DNA from: Bacillus pseudomycoides
GTDB lineage: Bacteria > Bacillota > Bacilli > Bacillales > Bacillaceae_G
DNA: 64,000 bases
Reading direction: 5' to 3'
NCBI RefSeq assembly: GCF_022811845.1
Contig: NZ_CP064266.1
Span: 1,612,001-1,676,000, forward strand
This document shows positions 1 through 9,013 of this stretch, piece after piece. Under the pieces are notes generated by a model that saw only the letters and a program-made list of their open reading frames with translations, did not search any database and was not told the origin of the DNA. Each line of letters begins with the position of its first letter. Position 1 is the first letter of the stretch. The translations under genes were made by a program, and so were the position numbers.

Positions 1-12
1 AAATAGCTTCAG

Positions 13-46
13 AAAAACGTCTCTAATTATAGGAGACGTTTTATTA
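13..46 (+). terminator. Intrinsic terminator of a gene upstream of the window
   Basis: A 7-bp stem (ACGTCTC paired with GAGACGT) around an AT-rich loop is followed by a T-rich tract. It lies ahead of the arginase gene, so it ends a transcript that enters from the left edge. The gene it serves is outside the window. Confidence 0.7.
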
Positions 47-251
47 TTTATTATTTATTATTTATATGTACATGTGTAATGAGATTTTTTAGAAAACGGT
101 TTATTTTATACATAAAATAGATGAGAAATATAGATTTTTATATAGATATGAGTGAATGAGGTGTATATACATACAAAAAAATGTCGAGTTGAGTCAGAGT
201 ATATAAAAGATTTAAAATATTTAGTGAAGGCATAAAAGGGGGATACTATCT

Positions 252-1145
252 ATGAAGAAAGAAATTTCAATCGTTGGAGTTCCAATGGACTTAGGACAAA
301 TGCGTCGTGGAGTTGATATGGGCCCAAGTGCAATTCGTTATGCGGGAGTAATTGAAAGAATTCAAAACATCGGATATGACGTAGAAGATATTGGGGATAT
401 TTGTATCGAGAGAGAAAAAGAAGTAGCTGGAAATACAAATTTAAGAAACCTTACACAAGTTGCAAAAGTTTGTGATGAATTAGCAGGTAAGGTTGATCAT
501 ATTATAGAAGAAGGTCGTTTTCCACTTGTACTAGGTGGCGATCATAGTATTGCAATTGGTACACTTGCAGGAGTAGCAAAACATTATAAAAATTTAGGGG
601 TTATTTGGTATGATGCACACGGTGATTTAAATACAGAGGAAACGTCGCCATCTGGAAATATTCATGGTATGTCACTTGCAGCAAGCTTAGGTTATGGACA
701 TCCTTCACTCGTTAATTTATATGAAGCGTATCCTAAGATTAAAAAGGAAAACGTTGTTATTATTGGTGCACGTGCATTAGATGAAGGCGAAAAGGAATTT
801 ATTCGTAATGAAGGAATTAAAGTATTTACAATGCATGAAATTGATCGTATGGGTATGACTGCGGTTATGGAAGAAACAATTGCGTATTTATCTCATACAG
901 ATGGTGTTCATTTATCATTGGATTTAGATGGACTTGATCCACATGATGCACCAGGAGTTGGTACACCCGTAACAGGTGGATTATCATATCGTGAAAGTCA
1001 TTTAGCAATGGAAATGCTAGCGGAGGCTGATATTATTACATCAGCTGAGTTTGTGGAAGTAAATCCGATTTTAGACGAGAAGAACAGAACGGCAACAGCA
1101 GCGGTAGCTTTAATGGGTTCTTTATTCGGTGAAAAACTAAAATAA
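252..1145 (+). CDS. rocF: Arginase
   Basis: This 297-residue protein hydrolyses arginine to ornithine and urea, the first cytoplasmic step of the arginase route of arginine catabolism. The ureohydrolase metal-binding motifs are all present: GGDHS at residues 95-99, DAHGD at 121-125 and DLDGLDP at 224-230, giving the His and Asp ligands of the two manganese ions. Length matches Bacillus RocF. The ATG follows an AAAGGGGG ribosome binding site by about 8 nt. It appears monocistronic, with a strong terminator just downstream. No roc permease or ornithine aminotransferase gene lies nearby, and I could not recognise a RocR or AhrC operator in the short upstream region. Confidence 0.96.
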   Translation: MKKEISIVGVPMDLGQMRRGVDMGPSAIRYAGVIERIQNIGYDVEDIGDICIEREKEVAGNTNLRNLTQVAKVCDELAGKVDHIIEEGRFPLVLGGDHSIAIGTLAGVAKHYKNLGVIWYDAHGDLNTEETSPSGNIHGMSLAASLGYGHPSLVNLYEAYPKIKKENVVIIGARALDEGEKEFIRNEGIKVFTMHEIDRMGMTAVMEETIAYLSHTDGVHLSLDLDGLDPHDAPGVGTPVTGGLSYRESHLAMEMLAEADIITSAEFVEVNPILDEKNRTATAAVALMGSLFGEKLK

Positions 1146-1204
1146 ATGTAAGAAAAGCAGCTACTAATTGTATGTAAGTAATAGACGTTAAAGTCAATAA
1201 AATT

Positions 1205-1250
1205 AAAGGGATGAACAGATTTGATATGTAAAATGTGTTCATCCCTTTTT
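1205..1250 (+). terminator. Intrinsic terminator of rocF
   Basis: AAAGGGATGAACA pairs with TGTTCATCCCTTT across an AT-rich loop and is followed by a T run. It closes the rocF transcript. Confidence 0.85.
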
Positions 1251-1427
1251 ATTGTCTTGTTAAAATATAGTATATGGTATCGGGAGTTTTCTAATAAAGA
1301 AACGATTGTGTTGTGTCCGTTAAGTTTCCTATTTTTTATGTAATTGTTTTTTAAAACTTGTTACACTGTTTATGAAGGTATTTGTTAAATAATGATAGCA
1401 GGAACTATGGACTTGGAAGTGATATAT

Positions 1428-2243
1428 ATGAAGAAATATAAAATAGGAGAAGTAGGAAAGGAATTTGGAGTTTCGATAGATGCGTTAAGGTTTTATGAAA
1501 AGAAGGGTTTCTTAAAACCACAAAAGATAAAGATAATGGTTTTAGATTTTATACATATGAGGATTTTGGAATATTTTTATCCATTAAAAATTTCCGTCAA
1601 ATGGGATTTCATGTTAAAGAAATTGGATCTATTTTTAATGGTTTAGAATTAGATGACATGATAAAAAATGCAATGACAAAATAGCTGAAAAAGAAGAAAC
1701 AATAAAAAGTTGGAATTAGAAACAAGAAAAATTAATGAGTTTATGAGCCTATTAAAAGAATATAAAAAAGAAGATAGACAATGGTTTATAGAGCCAGCTG
1801 AAACCTATTATCTTCTAAGACATATTCATTTAGCTAAAGGAACATTATGTGTTAATCCTCTTTTAAAAAAATGGTTATCCTTTTTACCTACAGTGTATCC
1901 AGCACTATACATTCCACTTGAACAATATAAAATGAAAACGATTTGTAACAGTTATTGGGTAATGGCTATTCCTGAAGTGAAAATGAGGGAATACGAATTG
2001 CCTATGGATGAATCAGTTTTACAAGTAGATATGGGAGAATGTTTGAATTATTTATATGAAAAAGATGCGAACGAACCCCTATCAAAACTAATTTTAGAAG
2101 AGCCATTACATATTATACAGAAACTTGGCTACAATCTTAACGGGGATATTTTATGTCGATACGTTTGTGAAACAAAAGAGCAAGAGAGGGTAATTGAACA
2201 TTATATCATTATGATTCCTATTATAAGTAAAGGTAAAAAGTAA
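1428..2243 (+). pseudogene. MerR-family transcriptional regulator, broken by frameshifts
   Basis: The ATG at 1428, with a GGAAGTG site upstream, opens a typical MerR winged-helix start (KKYKIGEVGKEFGVSIDALR FYEKKG). After about 35 codons the homologous reading continues in other frames: first the expected 'DNGFRFYTYEDFG' part around 1530-1680, then from about 1680 a helical linker and a GyrI-like effector domain ending at 2243. At least two, probably three, small indels near A-runs (about 1530, 1679 and 1709) are needed to restore one reading frame of roughly 270 codons. I call it inactive. It is not obviously connected with the PTS operon that follows. A sequencing error at the A-runs is the alternative explanation. 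Confidence 0.8.
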
Positions 2244-2464
2244 AATAGGTATAGATTTTTCTTGTTTCTATGGAAATTATTTAACTTTTGCAGAGTGAAA
2301 TTGGCAAATAAGCCTTGATATAACTAGGGAAGATAGAAGTCCACTGTTCAAATTGAATTTGAATGATGTATTTTAAAGGAATTCGACTAACTGTTGTAAA
2401 GAGACAACTCAATACAGTCAATGATTAGCACTTAATTTGTTGGTGTGAAAAGTGAGAACATTAA

Positions 2465-2503
2465 AAAACAGTAGTTCAAAAGTATTTGAACTATTGTTTT
2501 TTT
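2465..2503 (+). terminator. Intrinsic terminator between the MerR pseudogene and the PTS operon
   Basis: AACAGTAGTTCAAA pairs with TTTGAACTATTGTT and is followed by seven T residues. The rest of the 2244-2660 gap holds the PTS promoter and cre site. I see no gene in it. Confidence 0.85.
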
Positions 2504-2592
2504 GATAACTGAAAAGCATGTACTTTTCATCCCGCATTCAATTCATTTTATGTATATAGAAAATTTAAGGTAAACAAAATTTCAAAAAGATA

Positions 2593-2647
2593 TTGACCCT
2601 AGTCTTAGACCATATTTTATAGTGAACTTGTAATGAAAGCGCTTTTA
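2593..2647 (+). promoter_or_regulatory. Promoter and cre (CcpA) site of the beta-glucoside PTS operon
   Basis: A possible sigma-A promoter is TTGACC (2593-2598), a 16-bp spacer and TTTTAT (2615-2620). It is followed at 2634-2647 by TGAAAGCGCTTTTA, which differs from the ideal catabolite-responsive element TGAAAGCGCTTTCA at one base. A cre lying just downstream of the promoter is expected to give CcpA-dependent repression by roadblock when preferred sugars are present. The cre match is strong. The -10 assignment is weaker. Confidence 0.75.
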
Positions 2648-2675
2648 ATAATGATGAACAGTGGAGGTAATAAGT

Positions 2676-2978
2676 ATGAAAAAGATTGTTCTTTTATGTA
2701 ATGCAGGTATGTCTACGAGTATGTTGATGAACAAAATGAGAGGATACGCAGAGGAAATAAACTATGAATGTGAAATTAATGCTTATCCATTAGCTGAAGC
2801 AAAGAATGTTGGACAAACGGCAGACATTATTTTATTAGGACCTCAAGTTCGATATGCCTTAAATACTGTGAAAGGTCAATTACCAGGAAAGCTTATTGAA
2901 GTGATTGATATGTCAGCTTATGGCATGCTAGATGGAAAAAAAGTAATTGAACAAGTGAAAAATATTTTAGGCGATTAA
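2676..2978 (+). CDS. celA: PTS cellobiose/beta-glucoside enzyme IIB
   Basis: This 100-residue cytoplasmic IIB subunit of the lactose/cellobiose PTS family transfers phosphate from IIA to the incoming sugar. The phosphocysteine lies in the N-terminal loop KIVLLCNAGMST (Cys8). The ATG at 2676 is preferred over an in-frame upstream codon at 2661 because GTGGAGGT sits 8 nt before it. It is the first gene of an operon that continues with two lipoproteins, IIC, IIA and a 6-phospho-glucosidase. No PRD-type activator gene is present. Family assignment is firm. The exact sugar cannot be read from the sequence. Confidence 0.9.
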   Translation: MKKIVLLCNAGMSTSMLMNKMRGYAEEINYECEINAYPLAEAKNVGQTADIILLGPQVRYALNTVKGQLPGKLIEVIDMSAYGMLDGKKVIEQVKNILGD

Positions 2979-3062
2979 AAGTTTATACGTTGTGAACGAT
3001 TAACGAGCTTTAGACGATTTATGTCAGTTATGAAAAGTACATATTCTGAGGGAGGTCATCGT

Positions 3063-4310
3063 CTGAAAAAGATAAGGAAATTTCCAATTCTATGTATGGT
3101 AGTAGGGAGCCTTGCAGGTGGTTTGGTGCTTTCAGGATGTTCATCAGAAAGCAAAGATAAAGCTTTAAAAGAATCAGATGTAACACTTATAACGAATGTT
3201 CTTCCGTATGGGGAAGTAGGCTCTGCCATCGTTTGTGATTTTGGAGATACAGTGGATAGCTCAAAATTAACAAAAGATAGTTTTGAAGTTGAGGTGGAAG
3301 TGAATGGGAAACCTCAAAATAGAACGATAACTAAAATTTATACAAATAATAAAGCTGAGGTATCGGAGGCCTCAAAAGACGGACAATACGTTGTGATCGA
3401 ATTAGATGAAAACGATAAAAATGCATCTACCTCAACATTTAATGAAGAAAAATTCTTAAGTACAAGAGATAACTTGGATTATAAGTTAACTCTTACGAAA
3501 GAGATAAAAACAAAAGAAGGTGCAACTTTTAAAGCATCCGAACAGAAAAATAAAATTTCAAATGTAGTTACTCCTGTTGTAGATGATTTTAAAAAAGGAG
3601 TATACCAAGATGCTTCTGGAAGCAAAATGCAATATAGACTTTTTGAACCTAAAAAAGAGCCTAACAAAAAATATCCACTAGTCTTATTTTTACATGGATC
3701 AGGTGAACGAGGAAATGACAACTATATGCAAGTAGTAGGAAATGAGGGCGCTGTAGCATGGGCTAATCCAGAACAGCAAAAGAAAAACCCTGCATATGTA
3801 CTAGCTCCTCAGGTTGAAGCAGCTGAAACTCTTACAGCATATTGGACCGAGGAACCTAACTATACTACTATGTTTAATTTACTGAAAGAAACCATCGATA
3901 AATATGATATTGATAAAAACCGTATTTATGTTGTGGGTATGTCCAATGGCGGAATTGGAACTTGGAATATTATTAAGAAGAACCCGGATCTTTTCGCAGC
4001 TGCTGTTCCGATTTGCGGAATAGGAAATCTGGAGAATACACTTCCTAGTAATTATGAACCGGTAAAAGATATTTCAGTATTTAAGGATATTAAAGATATG
4101 CCAATTTGGGTCTTCCATGCAGAAGATGATCCGCTGGTTGATGTGAGATATAGCAGAGATGCTGTACAAGCTATTAAAGAACTAGGTGGTTCTTCAATCA
4201 AATACACAGAATATCCAACTGGAATCGTTAAACCTATGGGACACTTCTCTTGGGTACCAGCTTTGCAGGATAGAGAAATGATAAATTGGTTGTTTAATCA
4301 GTCAAAATAA
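3063..4310 (+). CDS. Lipoprotein alpha/beta-hydrolase (esterase-like), probable CTG start
   Basis: A lipoprotein of about 415 residues, anchored outside the membrane by a type II signal peptide ending LSGC (Cys26). An N-terminal beta-rich domain (about 30-170) resembles the Ig-like domain of some bacterial esterases. An alpha/beta-hydrolase domain follows, with LHGSGERG (oxyanion region), the nucleophile elbow GMSNGG (Ser294), an acidic HAEDDPLVD segment and a C-terminal MGHFSW histidine. The best ribosome binding site (GGAGG at 3051-3055) points to CTG at 3063 as start, 7 nt downstream. The upstream ATG at 3021 has no such site and would bury the signal peptide. Its position between IIB and IIC suggests it removes acyl groups from an imported beta-glucoside. 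That role is inference. Confidence 0.75.
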   Translation: MKKIRKFPILCMVVGSLAGGLVLSGCSSESKDKALKESDVTLITNVLPYGEVGSAIVCDFGDTVDSSKLTKDSFEVEVEVNGKPQNRTITKIYTNNKAEVSEASKDGQYVVIELDENDKNASTSTFNEEKFLSTRDNLDYKLTLTKEIKTKEGATFKASEQKNKISNVVTPVVDDFKKGVYQDASGSKMQYRLFEPKKEPNKKYPLVLFLHGSGERGNDNYMQVVGNEGAVAWANPEQQKKNPAYVLAPQVEAAETLTAYWTEEPNYTTMFNLLKETIDKYDIDKNRIYVVGMSNGGIGTWNIIKKNPDLFAAAVPICGIGNLENTLPSNYEPVKDISVFKDIKDMPIWVFHAEDDPLVDVRYSRDAVQAIKELGGSSIKYTEYPTGIVKPMGHFSWVPALQDREMINWLFNQSK

Positions 4311-4397
4311 TTTTTAAATACCTTCATTATAAAAATATCATTCTACTCATGTGAGTGGTGCATGCATATTTTTATAAGCCCATAAGGAGATTTCATA

Positions 4398-5189
4398 ATG
4401 AGTAAAAAAATATTATCAATTTGCTTGTTAATTTCTTTAACAGTTTCATTATTTGGATGTTCAGCAAATGAAGGCCCAAAAGTGAAAGAGAAAAAAGAAG
4501 AAAAACCTGTGGAACTTTATTTGGTAAGGCATGGGAAAACAATGCTCAACACTACTGATAGAGTACAGGGATGGGCAGATGCGCCCCTTACTAAGGATGG
4601 AATTGAAGTAGCAGAGTACCTTGGTAAAGGTTTAAAAGGAGTACAATTTGAAAAAGTGTATAGCAGTGATAGTGGACGTGCTGTAGAAACTGCAAAGATC
4701 GTGCTAGATCAAAGAAAAAATAAAAACATAGATATCGTTCAACGGAAAAACTTACGGGAAGTATGTTTTGGTGAGTTTGAAGGAGAACTGAATCATACTT
4801 TTCACGAGAAACTTGCAGAAGCTAATAATATGACATTAGAGGAATTTACGAATAATTTCGATGTTGATATTATGCTTGATACTGCAGCCAAGATTGATAA
4901 AAGTAAACAGGCTGAAAGTGCTAAAGTAGTCTCAAAGAGAGTAAAAAAAGAAATCGATAAAATTGTAGCAGAAGTAGCTAAAGATGGGGGCGGTAACGCA
5001 CTTGTTGTATCGCATGGAATATCGTTAATGGCGTTGTTATATACAATATCTCCTGAAGCTCTTAATAATCTTGATGGCGGTCTAGATAATGCAAGTGTTT
5101 CAAAAGTTGTATATAAAGATGGTAAATATACAGTTCAGTCTGTAAACGATATGAGCTATGTGGAAAAAGGAAAAGAGAAAACGAATTAA
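4398..5189 (+). CDS. Histidine phosphatase (phosphoglycerate-mutase-like) lipoprotein
   Basis: A 263-residue lipoprotein with a type II signal peptide (LFGC, Cys21) and a short charged linker, followed by a histidine-phosphatase fold. The catalytic RHG motif is at residues 44-46, the acid region is REVCFGEFEGE and the second histidine is in VVSHGIS. Most relatives are cytoplasmic, so a surface-anchored form is unusual. The gene starts at ATG after AAGGAG and lies inside the PTS operon, immediately before the IIC permease. Dephosphorylation of a phosphorylated glycoside before import is a plausible role. The substrate is unknown. Confidence 0.8.
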   Translation: MSKKILSICLLISLTVSLFGCSANEGPKVKEKKEEKPVELYLVRHGKTMLNTTDRVQGWADAPLTKDGIEVAEYLGKGLKGVQFEKVYSSDSGRAVETAKIVLDQRKNKNIDIVQRKNLREVCFGEFEGELNHTFHEKLAEANNMTLEEFTNNFDVDIMLDTAAKIDKSKQAESAKVVSKRVKKEIDKIVAEVAKDGGGNALVVSHGISLMALLYTISPEALNNLDGGLDNASVSKVVYKDGKYTVQSVNDMSYVEKGKEKTN

Positions 5190-5213
5190 AATCTAAAAAT
5201 ATGGGTGGTAAGC

Positions 5214-6515
5214 ATGAAGTTTTTAGAGATGACGAGAAACGGACTAGAACGAATAATTACACCACTGACAAATTATCTTGGAAATAGCAAAGTAGTCAAT
5301 GCAATTACATCAGGGATGATGATGACAATTCCTGTTACTATCGGTGTTACATTATTCGCTATTTTAGGTAACTTGCCGTTTAAATGGTGGAAAGATCTAA
5401 TTAATCAAGCTGGTTTATATACACATATGCAAGATATGATAAGTGCAACATTGAGTTTGTTAGCTGTTTATATGGTTGTAATTATTGCTTATTCCTATGC
5501 GAAAGAAGAAGGAATGAATGGAATGGTAGCTGGAGTAATTGCATTAGGTAGTTTCCTATGCTTAATGCCAATGTCTGTCAAGGTAGGAGAAGAACAGATT
5601 CCAGCTATTCTCACTCAATATTTAGGAAGTGACGGAATATTTGTAGCAATGTTTGTTGGTGTTTTGACTAGTAAACTCTACTGTGCATTAACAAGAAAGA
5701 ATATTGGGGTGAAATTACCAGAATCAGTACCACCTATGGTAGCTGATGCAATTAATCCAGTATTCATTTCAATTATTATCTTTACCATCATTTTCCTTGT
5801 CAGAGTGATATTTGGTTATACTCCATATGAAAATATCTTTAATTTTGTTAGTCAAGTTGTATCGCTACCTGTAAAAGTAATCGGATCTTCTGTTTGGTCG
5901 GTTATTGGTATCTTTACGTTTATGAATTTATGTTGGTTCTTTGGTTTGCATCCAGCACCAATCATAAATGTATGGTATAGTGCGACGGCTCCGCTATTTA
6001 CGGCAGCCATTACAGCGTTTGCTTCAGGAACACCTGTTTCAGAAATTCCGTATTTAGCATTTAGTCTTATGCATTTTGCGGTTGTAGTTGGTGGAACAGG
6101 AAATACGTTAGGTTTAGCTATAAATATGTTATTTGCGAAATCAGAACAATATAAATCGCTCGGGAAAATCGGTATTGTACCAAATATCTTTAATATCAAT
6201 GAACCGCTTGTCTTTGGATTGCCGCTTGTTCTAAATCCAATCTATTTTATTCCATTGGTAACATCTTCATTAGTTGGTGGGTTAATCGGTATTGTTTTCC
6301 TAAAGATCACGGGGATTCTATCTACCTATAATCCACTAATAGAATTACCATGGGTAACACCTGCACCTTTTGCGGCTTATATTTCTGGTGGATGGTTACT
6401 TCTTTTAATGACCATTATCATCATTATTTCTCAAATTTTATTATATTATCCTTTCTTTAAAATTGGGGATAAGAAAGCTTATGAGGCAGAGCAAAAAGTA
6501 GCAACAAATAACTAA
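5214..6515 (+). CDS. celB: PTS cellobiose/beta-glucoside permease IIC
   Basis: A membrane permease of about 433 residues of the lactose/cellobiose PTS family, forming the sugar channel that works with the separate IIA and IIB subunits. It has roughly ten hydrophobic segments, and the conserved loops GLHPAPI, GGTGNTLGLAI and NINEPLVFGLP are typical of IIC-Cel proteins. The ATG at 5214 is chosen over a GTG at 5205 because GGTGG precedes it by 5 nt. It follows the histidine phosphatase by 24 nt and is followed by IIA, which supports co-transcription. Confidence 0.92.
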   Translation: MKFLEMTRNGLERIITPLTNYLGNSKVVNAITSGMMMTIPVTIGVTLFAILGNLPFKWWKDLINQAGLYTHMQDMISATLSLLAVYMVVIIAYSYAKEEGMNGMVAGVIALGSFLCLMPMSVKVGEEQIPAILTQYLGSDGIFVAMFVGVLTSKLYCALTRKNIGVKLPESVPPMVADAINPVFISIIIFTIIFLVRVIFGYTPYENIFNFVSQVVSLPVKVIGSSVWSVIGIFTFMNLCWFFGLHPAPIINVWYSATAPLFTAAITAFASGTPVSEIPYLAFSLMHFAVVVGGTGNTLGLAINMLFAKSEQYKSLGKIGIVPNIFNINEPLVFGLPLVLNPIYFIPLVTSSLVGGLIGIVFLKITGILSTYNPLIELPWVTPAPFAAYISGGWLLLLMTIIIIISQILLYYPFFKIGDKKAYEAEQKVATNN

Positions 6516-6568
6516 TAATAAGTATGAAGTGTGTATTTTAAAAATAAAAATGTGTTGGAGGAAGAGTT

Positions 6569-6886
6569 ATGGAACAACATGAATATATAGTATTTCAGAT
6601 TATATCTGCAGTAGGCAGTGCTCGTTCGTCATATATTGAAGCGGTGCAAGAGGCTAAAAAGGGTGATTTCAAACGGGCAAAAGAATTAATCGAAGAAGGT
6701 GCTGAATCTTTTATTCAAGGACATAGGGCACATGCTGGGCTAATTAGTAAAGAAGCAAGTGGGGAAAAAGTAGAAGTAAGTTTATTATTAGCTCATGCTG
6801 AAGATCAACTTATGAGTGCAGAAGGATTTAAGATTATAGCAGAAGAGTTTATTAGTGTTTATGAAAAAATTTCAGGACAACAATGA
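6569..6886 (+). CDS. PTS cellobiose/beta-glucoside enzyme IIA
   Basis: A 105-residue all-helical IIA subunit of the lactose/cellobiose family, which accepts phosphate from HPr on a histidine. The conserved GHRAHAGLISKEASGE helix contains the probable phosphorylation site (His55), and LLLAHAEDQLMSAEGF is the trimer-core helix. The ATG follows GGAGG by 7 nt. The full set IIB, IIC, IIA with a glucosidase is present. In many operons of this family IIA follows IIB directly, whereas here the two lipoprotein genes and IIC separate them. Confidence 0.92.
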   Translation: MEQHEYIVFQIISAVGSARSSYIEAVQEAKKGDFKRAKELIEEGAESFIQGHRAHAGLISKEASGEKVEVSLLLAHAEDQLMSAEGFKIIAEEFISVYEKISGQQ

Positions 6887-6944
6887 TTATTAATCTCTGA
6901 ATAAATAAGGTGGATAATTAAATTTGGTAAGGAAAGGTAAGAAT

Positions 6945-8330
6945 ATGCTCAAGACTACATTTAAAAAAGATTTTTTATGGGGAGCTTCCACAAGTGCTTA
7001 CCAAGTAGAGGGAGCCTATAATGAAGATGGAAAAGGGCTTTCTATTCAAGATGTGAAAGCTATTCCTGAAGGTACATCCGATTTTAAAGTTTGTAGTGAC
7101 CATTATCATAACTTTAAAGAAGATATAAGGCTCTTTTCTGAACTAGGATTAAAAACTTATCGCTTTTCCATAGCTTGGACACGTATCCTTCCAAGTGGTA
7201 TGGGAGAAATAAATGAAAAGGGTGTTATGTTTTATAGTAATTTAATTGATGAATTACTAAAACATAAGATAATACCACTAGTAACGATGTATCATTTTGA
7301 TTTGCCGTATGAATTAGAGAAAAATGGTGGATGGAGTAATCGTTCTACCATTGATGCTTTTGTGAATTATTGTGAAATTCTTTTTGAACGTTTTGGTGAT
7401 CGGGTTAAGCATTGGCTAACAATTAATGAGCAAAATATGATGATTTTACATGGTGGAGCGATTGGTACATCTGTATTATCTCAAAAAGAGTTATATCAAC
7501 AAAATCATCATATGCTCTTAGCAGAGGCTAAAGTTACTAACTTATGTCATCAGATGATACCGGATGCTAAAATTGGACCGGCACCCAATATTAGCTATGT
7601 TTATCCGAAAACATGTAAGCCTAATGATATTATTGCAGCTCAAAATTGTAATGCAATTCGAAATTGGCTATATCTAGATATGGCTGTACATGGACGTTAT
7701 AACAAAACAGCTTGGAATTTTATGAAAAGAAAAAATATCGAACCAGTCATATTAGATGGAGATATGGAGATTTTATCTAGCTCGAAACCGGATTATATTG
7801 CTTTTAACTATTACTCTTCAATAACCGTTAGTGAGTATGACGAGAATTTTGTAATTGATAGCGGTGGTGATCAACAAATTGAAGTAGGCGAAGAAGGTTT
7901 CTTTATGGGTGATGACAATGAATATCTGGAATTAACAGACTTCGGATGGGAGATTGATCCAATTGGCTTCCGTGTTACATTAAGAGAAGTTAGCGATCGC
8001 TATAATCTACCTATTATTGTTACAGAGAATGGAATAGGTGCATACGATAAGGTTAATGAAGACGGCTCAGTTCATGATGATTATCGAATTGAGTACTTAA
8101 GCAAACATATAGAACAAATGGAATTGGCAATTGTAGACGGCGTGGATGTCATTGGTTATTGCCCATGGGCAGCGATTGATTTAATTTCTACTCATCAAGG
8201 TTTTAGAAAAAGATATGGTTTTATATATGTAAATCGTGATGAAAATGATTTAAAAGACTTAAGAAGAATAAAGAAAAAGAGTTTTTATTGGTATAAAACA
8301 GTTATTTCATCTAATGGTAAAGAACACTAA
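6945..8330 (+). CDS. 6-phospho-beta-glucosidase (glycoside hydrolase family 1)
   Basis: A 461-residue GH1 enzyme that would hydrolyse the phosphorylated disaccharide delivered by the PTS in the cytoplasm. It begins with FLWGASTSAYQVEGA. The acid/base glutamate lies in TINEQN (Glu162), where NEQ replaces the usual NEP. The nucleophile is in VTENG (Glu361). The phosphate-binding end is represented by KRYGFIYV. ATG at 6945 is chosen because GGAAAGG lies 7 nt upstream. It is the last gene of the operon. Confidence 0.9.
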   Translation: MLKTTFKKDFLWGASTSAYQVEGAYNEDGKGLSIQDVKAIPEGTSDFKVCSDHYHNFKEDIRLFSELGLKTYRFSIAWTRILPSGMGEINEKGVMFYSNLIDELLKHKIIPLVTMYHFDLPYELEKNGGWSNRSTIDAFVNYCEILFERFGDRVKHWLTINEQNMMILHGGAIGTSVLSQKELYQQNHHMLLAEAKVTNLCHQMIPDAKIGPAPNISYVYPKTCKPNDIIAAQNCNAIRNWLYLDMAVHGRYNKTAWNFMKRKNIEPVILDGDMEILSSSKPDYIAFNYYSSITVSEYDENFVIDSGGDQQIEVGEEGFFMGDDNEYLELTDFGWEIDPIGFRVTLREVSDRYNLPIIVTENGIGAYDKVNEDGSVHDDYRIEYLSKHIEQMELAIVDGVDVIGYCPWAAIDLISTHQGFRKRYGFIYVNRDENDLKDLRRIKKKSFYWYKTVISSNGKEH

Positions 8331-8450
8331 AGTATAATTGCAATAGTTTCCGATTGAATATAAAAGTAAGTATCCTATTAAGGATAAAATTTAATGCGTT
8401 TTTGTCGGGAATGGCGTGGTATTTTTGGATAAGAAAGTATAAATTTTTTT

Positions 8451-8481
8451 CTCTACCACAGTGCTCAGCACTGTGGTAGAG
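8451..8481 (+). terminator. 31-bp perfect palindrome, probable end of the PTS operon transcript
   Basis: CTCTACCACAGTGCT and its exact reverse complement flank a single C. As RNA it forms a 14-bp stem with a 3-nt loop, stronger than most terminators here. The tract after it (ATGTTTTATAT) is a poor U run, so it may act as a 3' stabiliser or a protein site instead. Confidence 0.55.
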
Positions 8482-8893
8482 ATGTTTTATATGGAAGTGT
8501 ACCTTTCTATTCTTATCAATATCCATCTCTGAAACTTTCATAAGAATACTTTCCTTATTATTCATCTTTAATCGTATCTCGACCTAAAATGTTTACAGGT
8601 TATTATTGTTCTTTTAAGATCTTCGCACGCAGACTCTATCTCTCCATATAAAAACGAATGTACCTATCTGCATTTTTATATAGTATTTACTACACTCAAC
8701 TTCTATTTAAATACAAAAGGATAATTAGCCCCTAGAATGGAATGACTCTCCTGTTTTACCTGTTACCTAAATTTAATGAAACGTTGCTTTTTTAATTTTA
8801 AAATAAGAGTATAATAATAAGTTACATTATACTGCTTTATAACAAAGTTCGACATCTTACCAATTTTCACCAAGGAGGGGAGGTCGTTTGTAA

Positions 8894-8921
8894 TTGTCGT
8901 TTCTTTCATGTATGGTATAAT
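8894..8921 (+). promoter_or_regulatory. Probable sigma-A promoter of cdaA-cdaR-glmM
   Basis: TTGTCG (8894-8899) and a perfect TATAAT (8916-8921) are separated by 16 bp. The leader to the cdaA start is about 90 nt. A second TATAAT at 8810-8815 has only a poorly spaced -35 (TTGCTT). Confidence 0.6.
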
Positions 8922-9013
8922 TAACTAGTTGTTGTAAATACATACAGATAGAGCAGAATAATAATATTTCAGTATATAGATAAAATTGCTCATAAGTAGG
9001 AGGAAGGGTTAGC

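Larger units (their letters stand above)
8331..9013. other. Intergenic region between the PTS operon and cdaA
   Basis: These 683 bp hold a perfect palindrome (8451-8481) and the cdaA promoter region (listed separately). I see no convincing gene. The reading frames here are short, lack ribosome binding sites and match nothing I recognise. Confidence 0.6.

Noticed and set aside
1428..2243. The MerR gene as regulator of the PTS operon
   Set aside because: It is frameshifted, and a terminator and separate promoter lie between it and the operon. Adjacency alone does not support a link.
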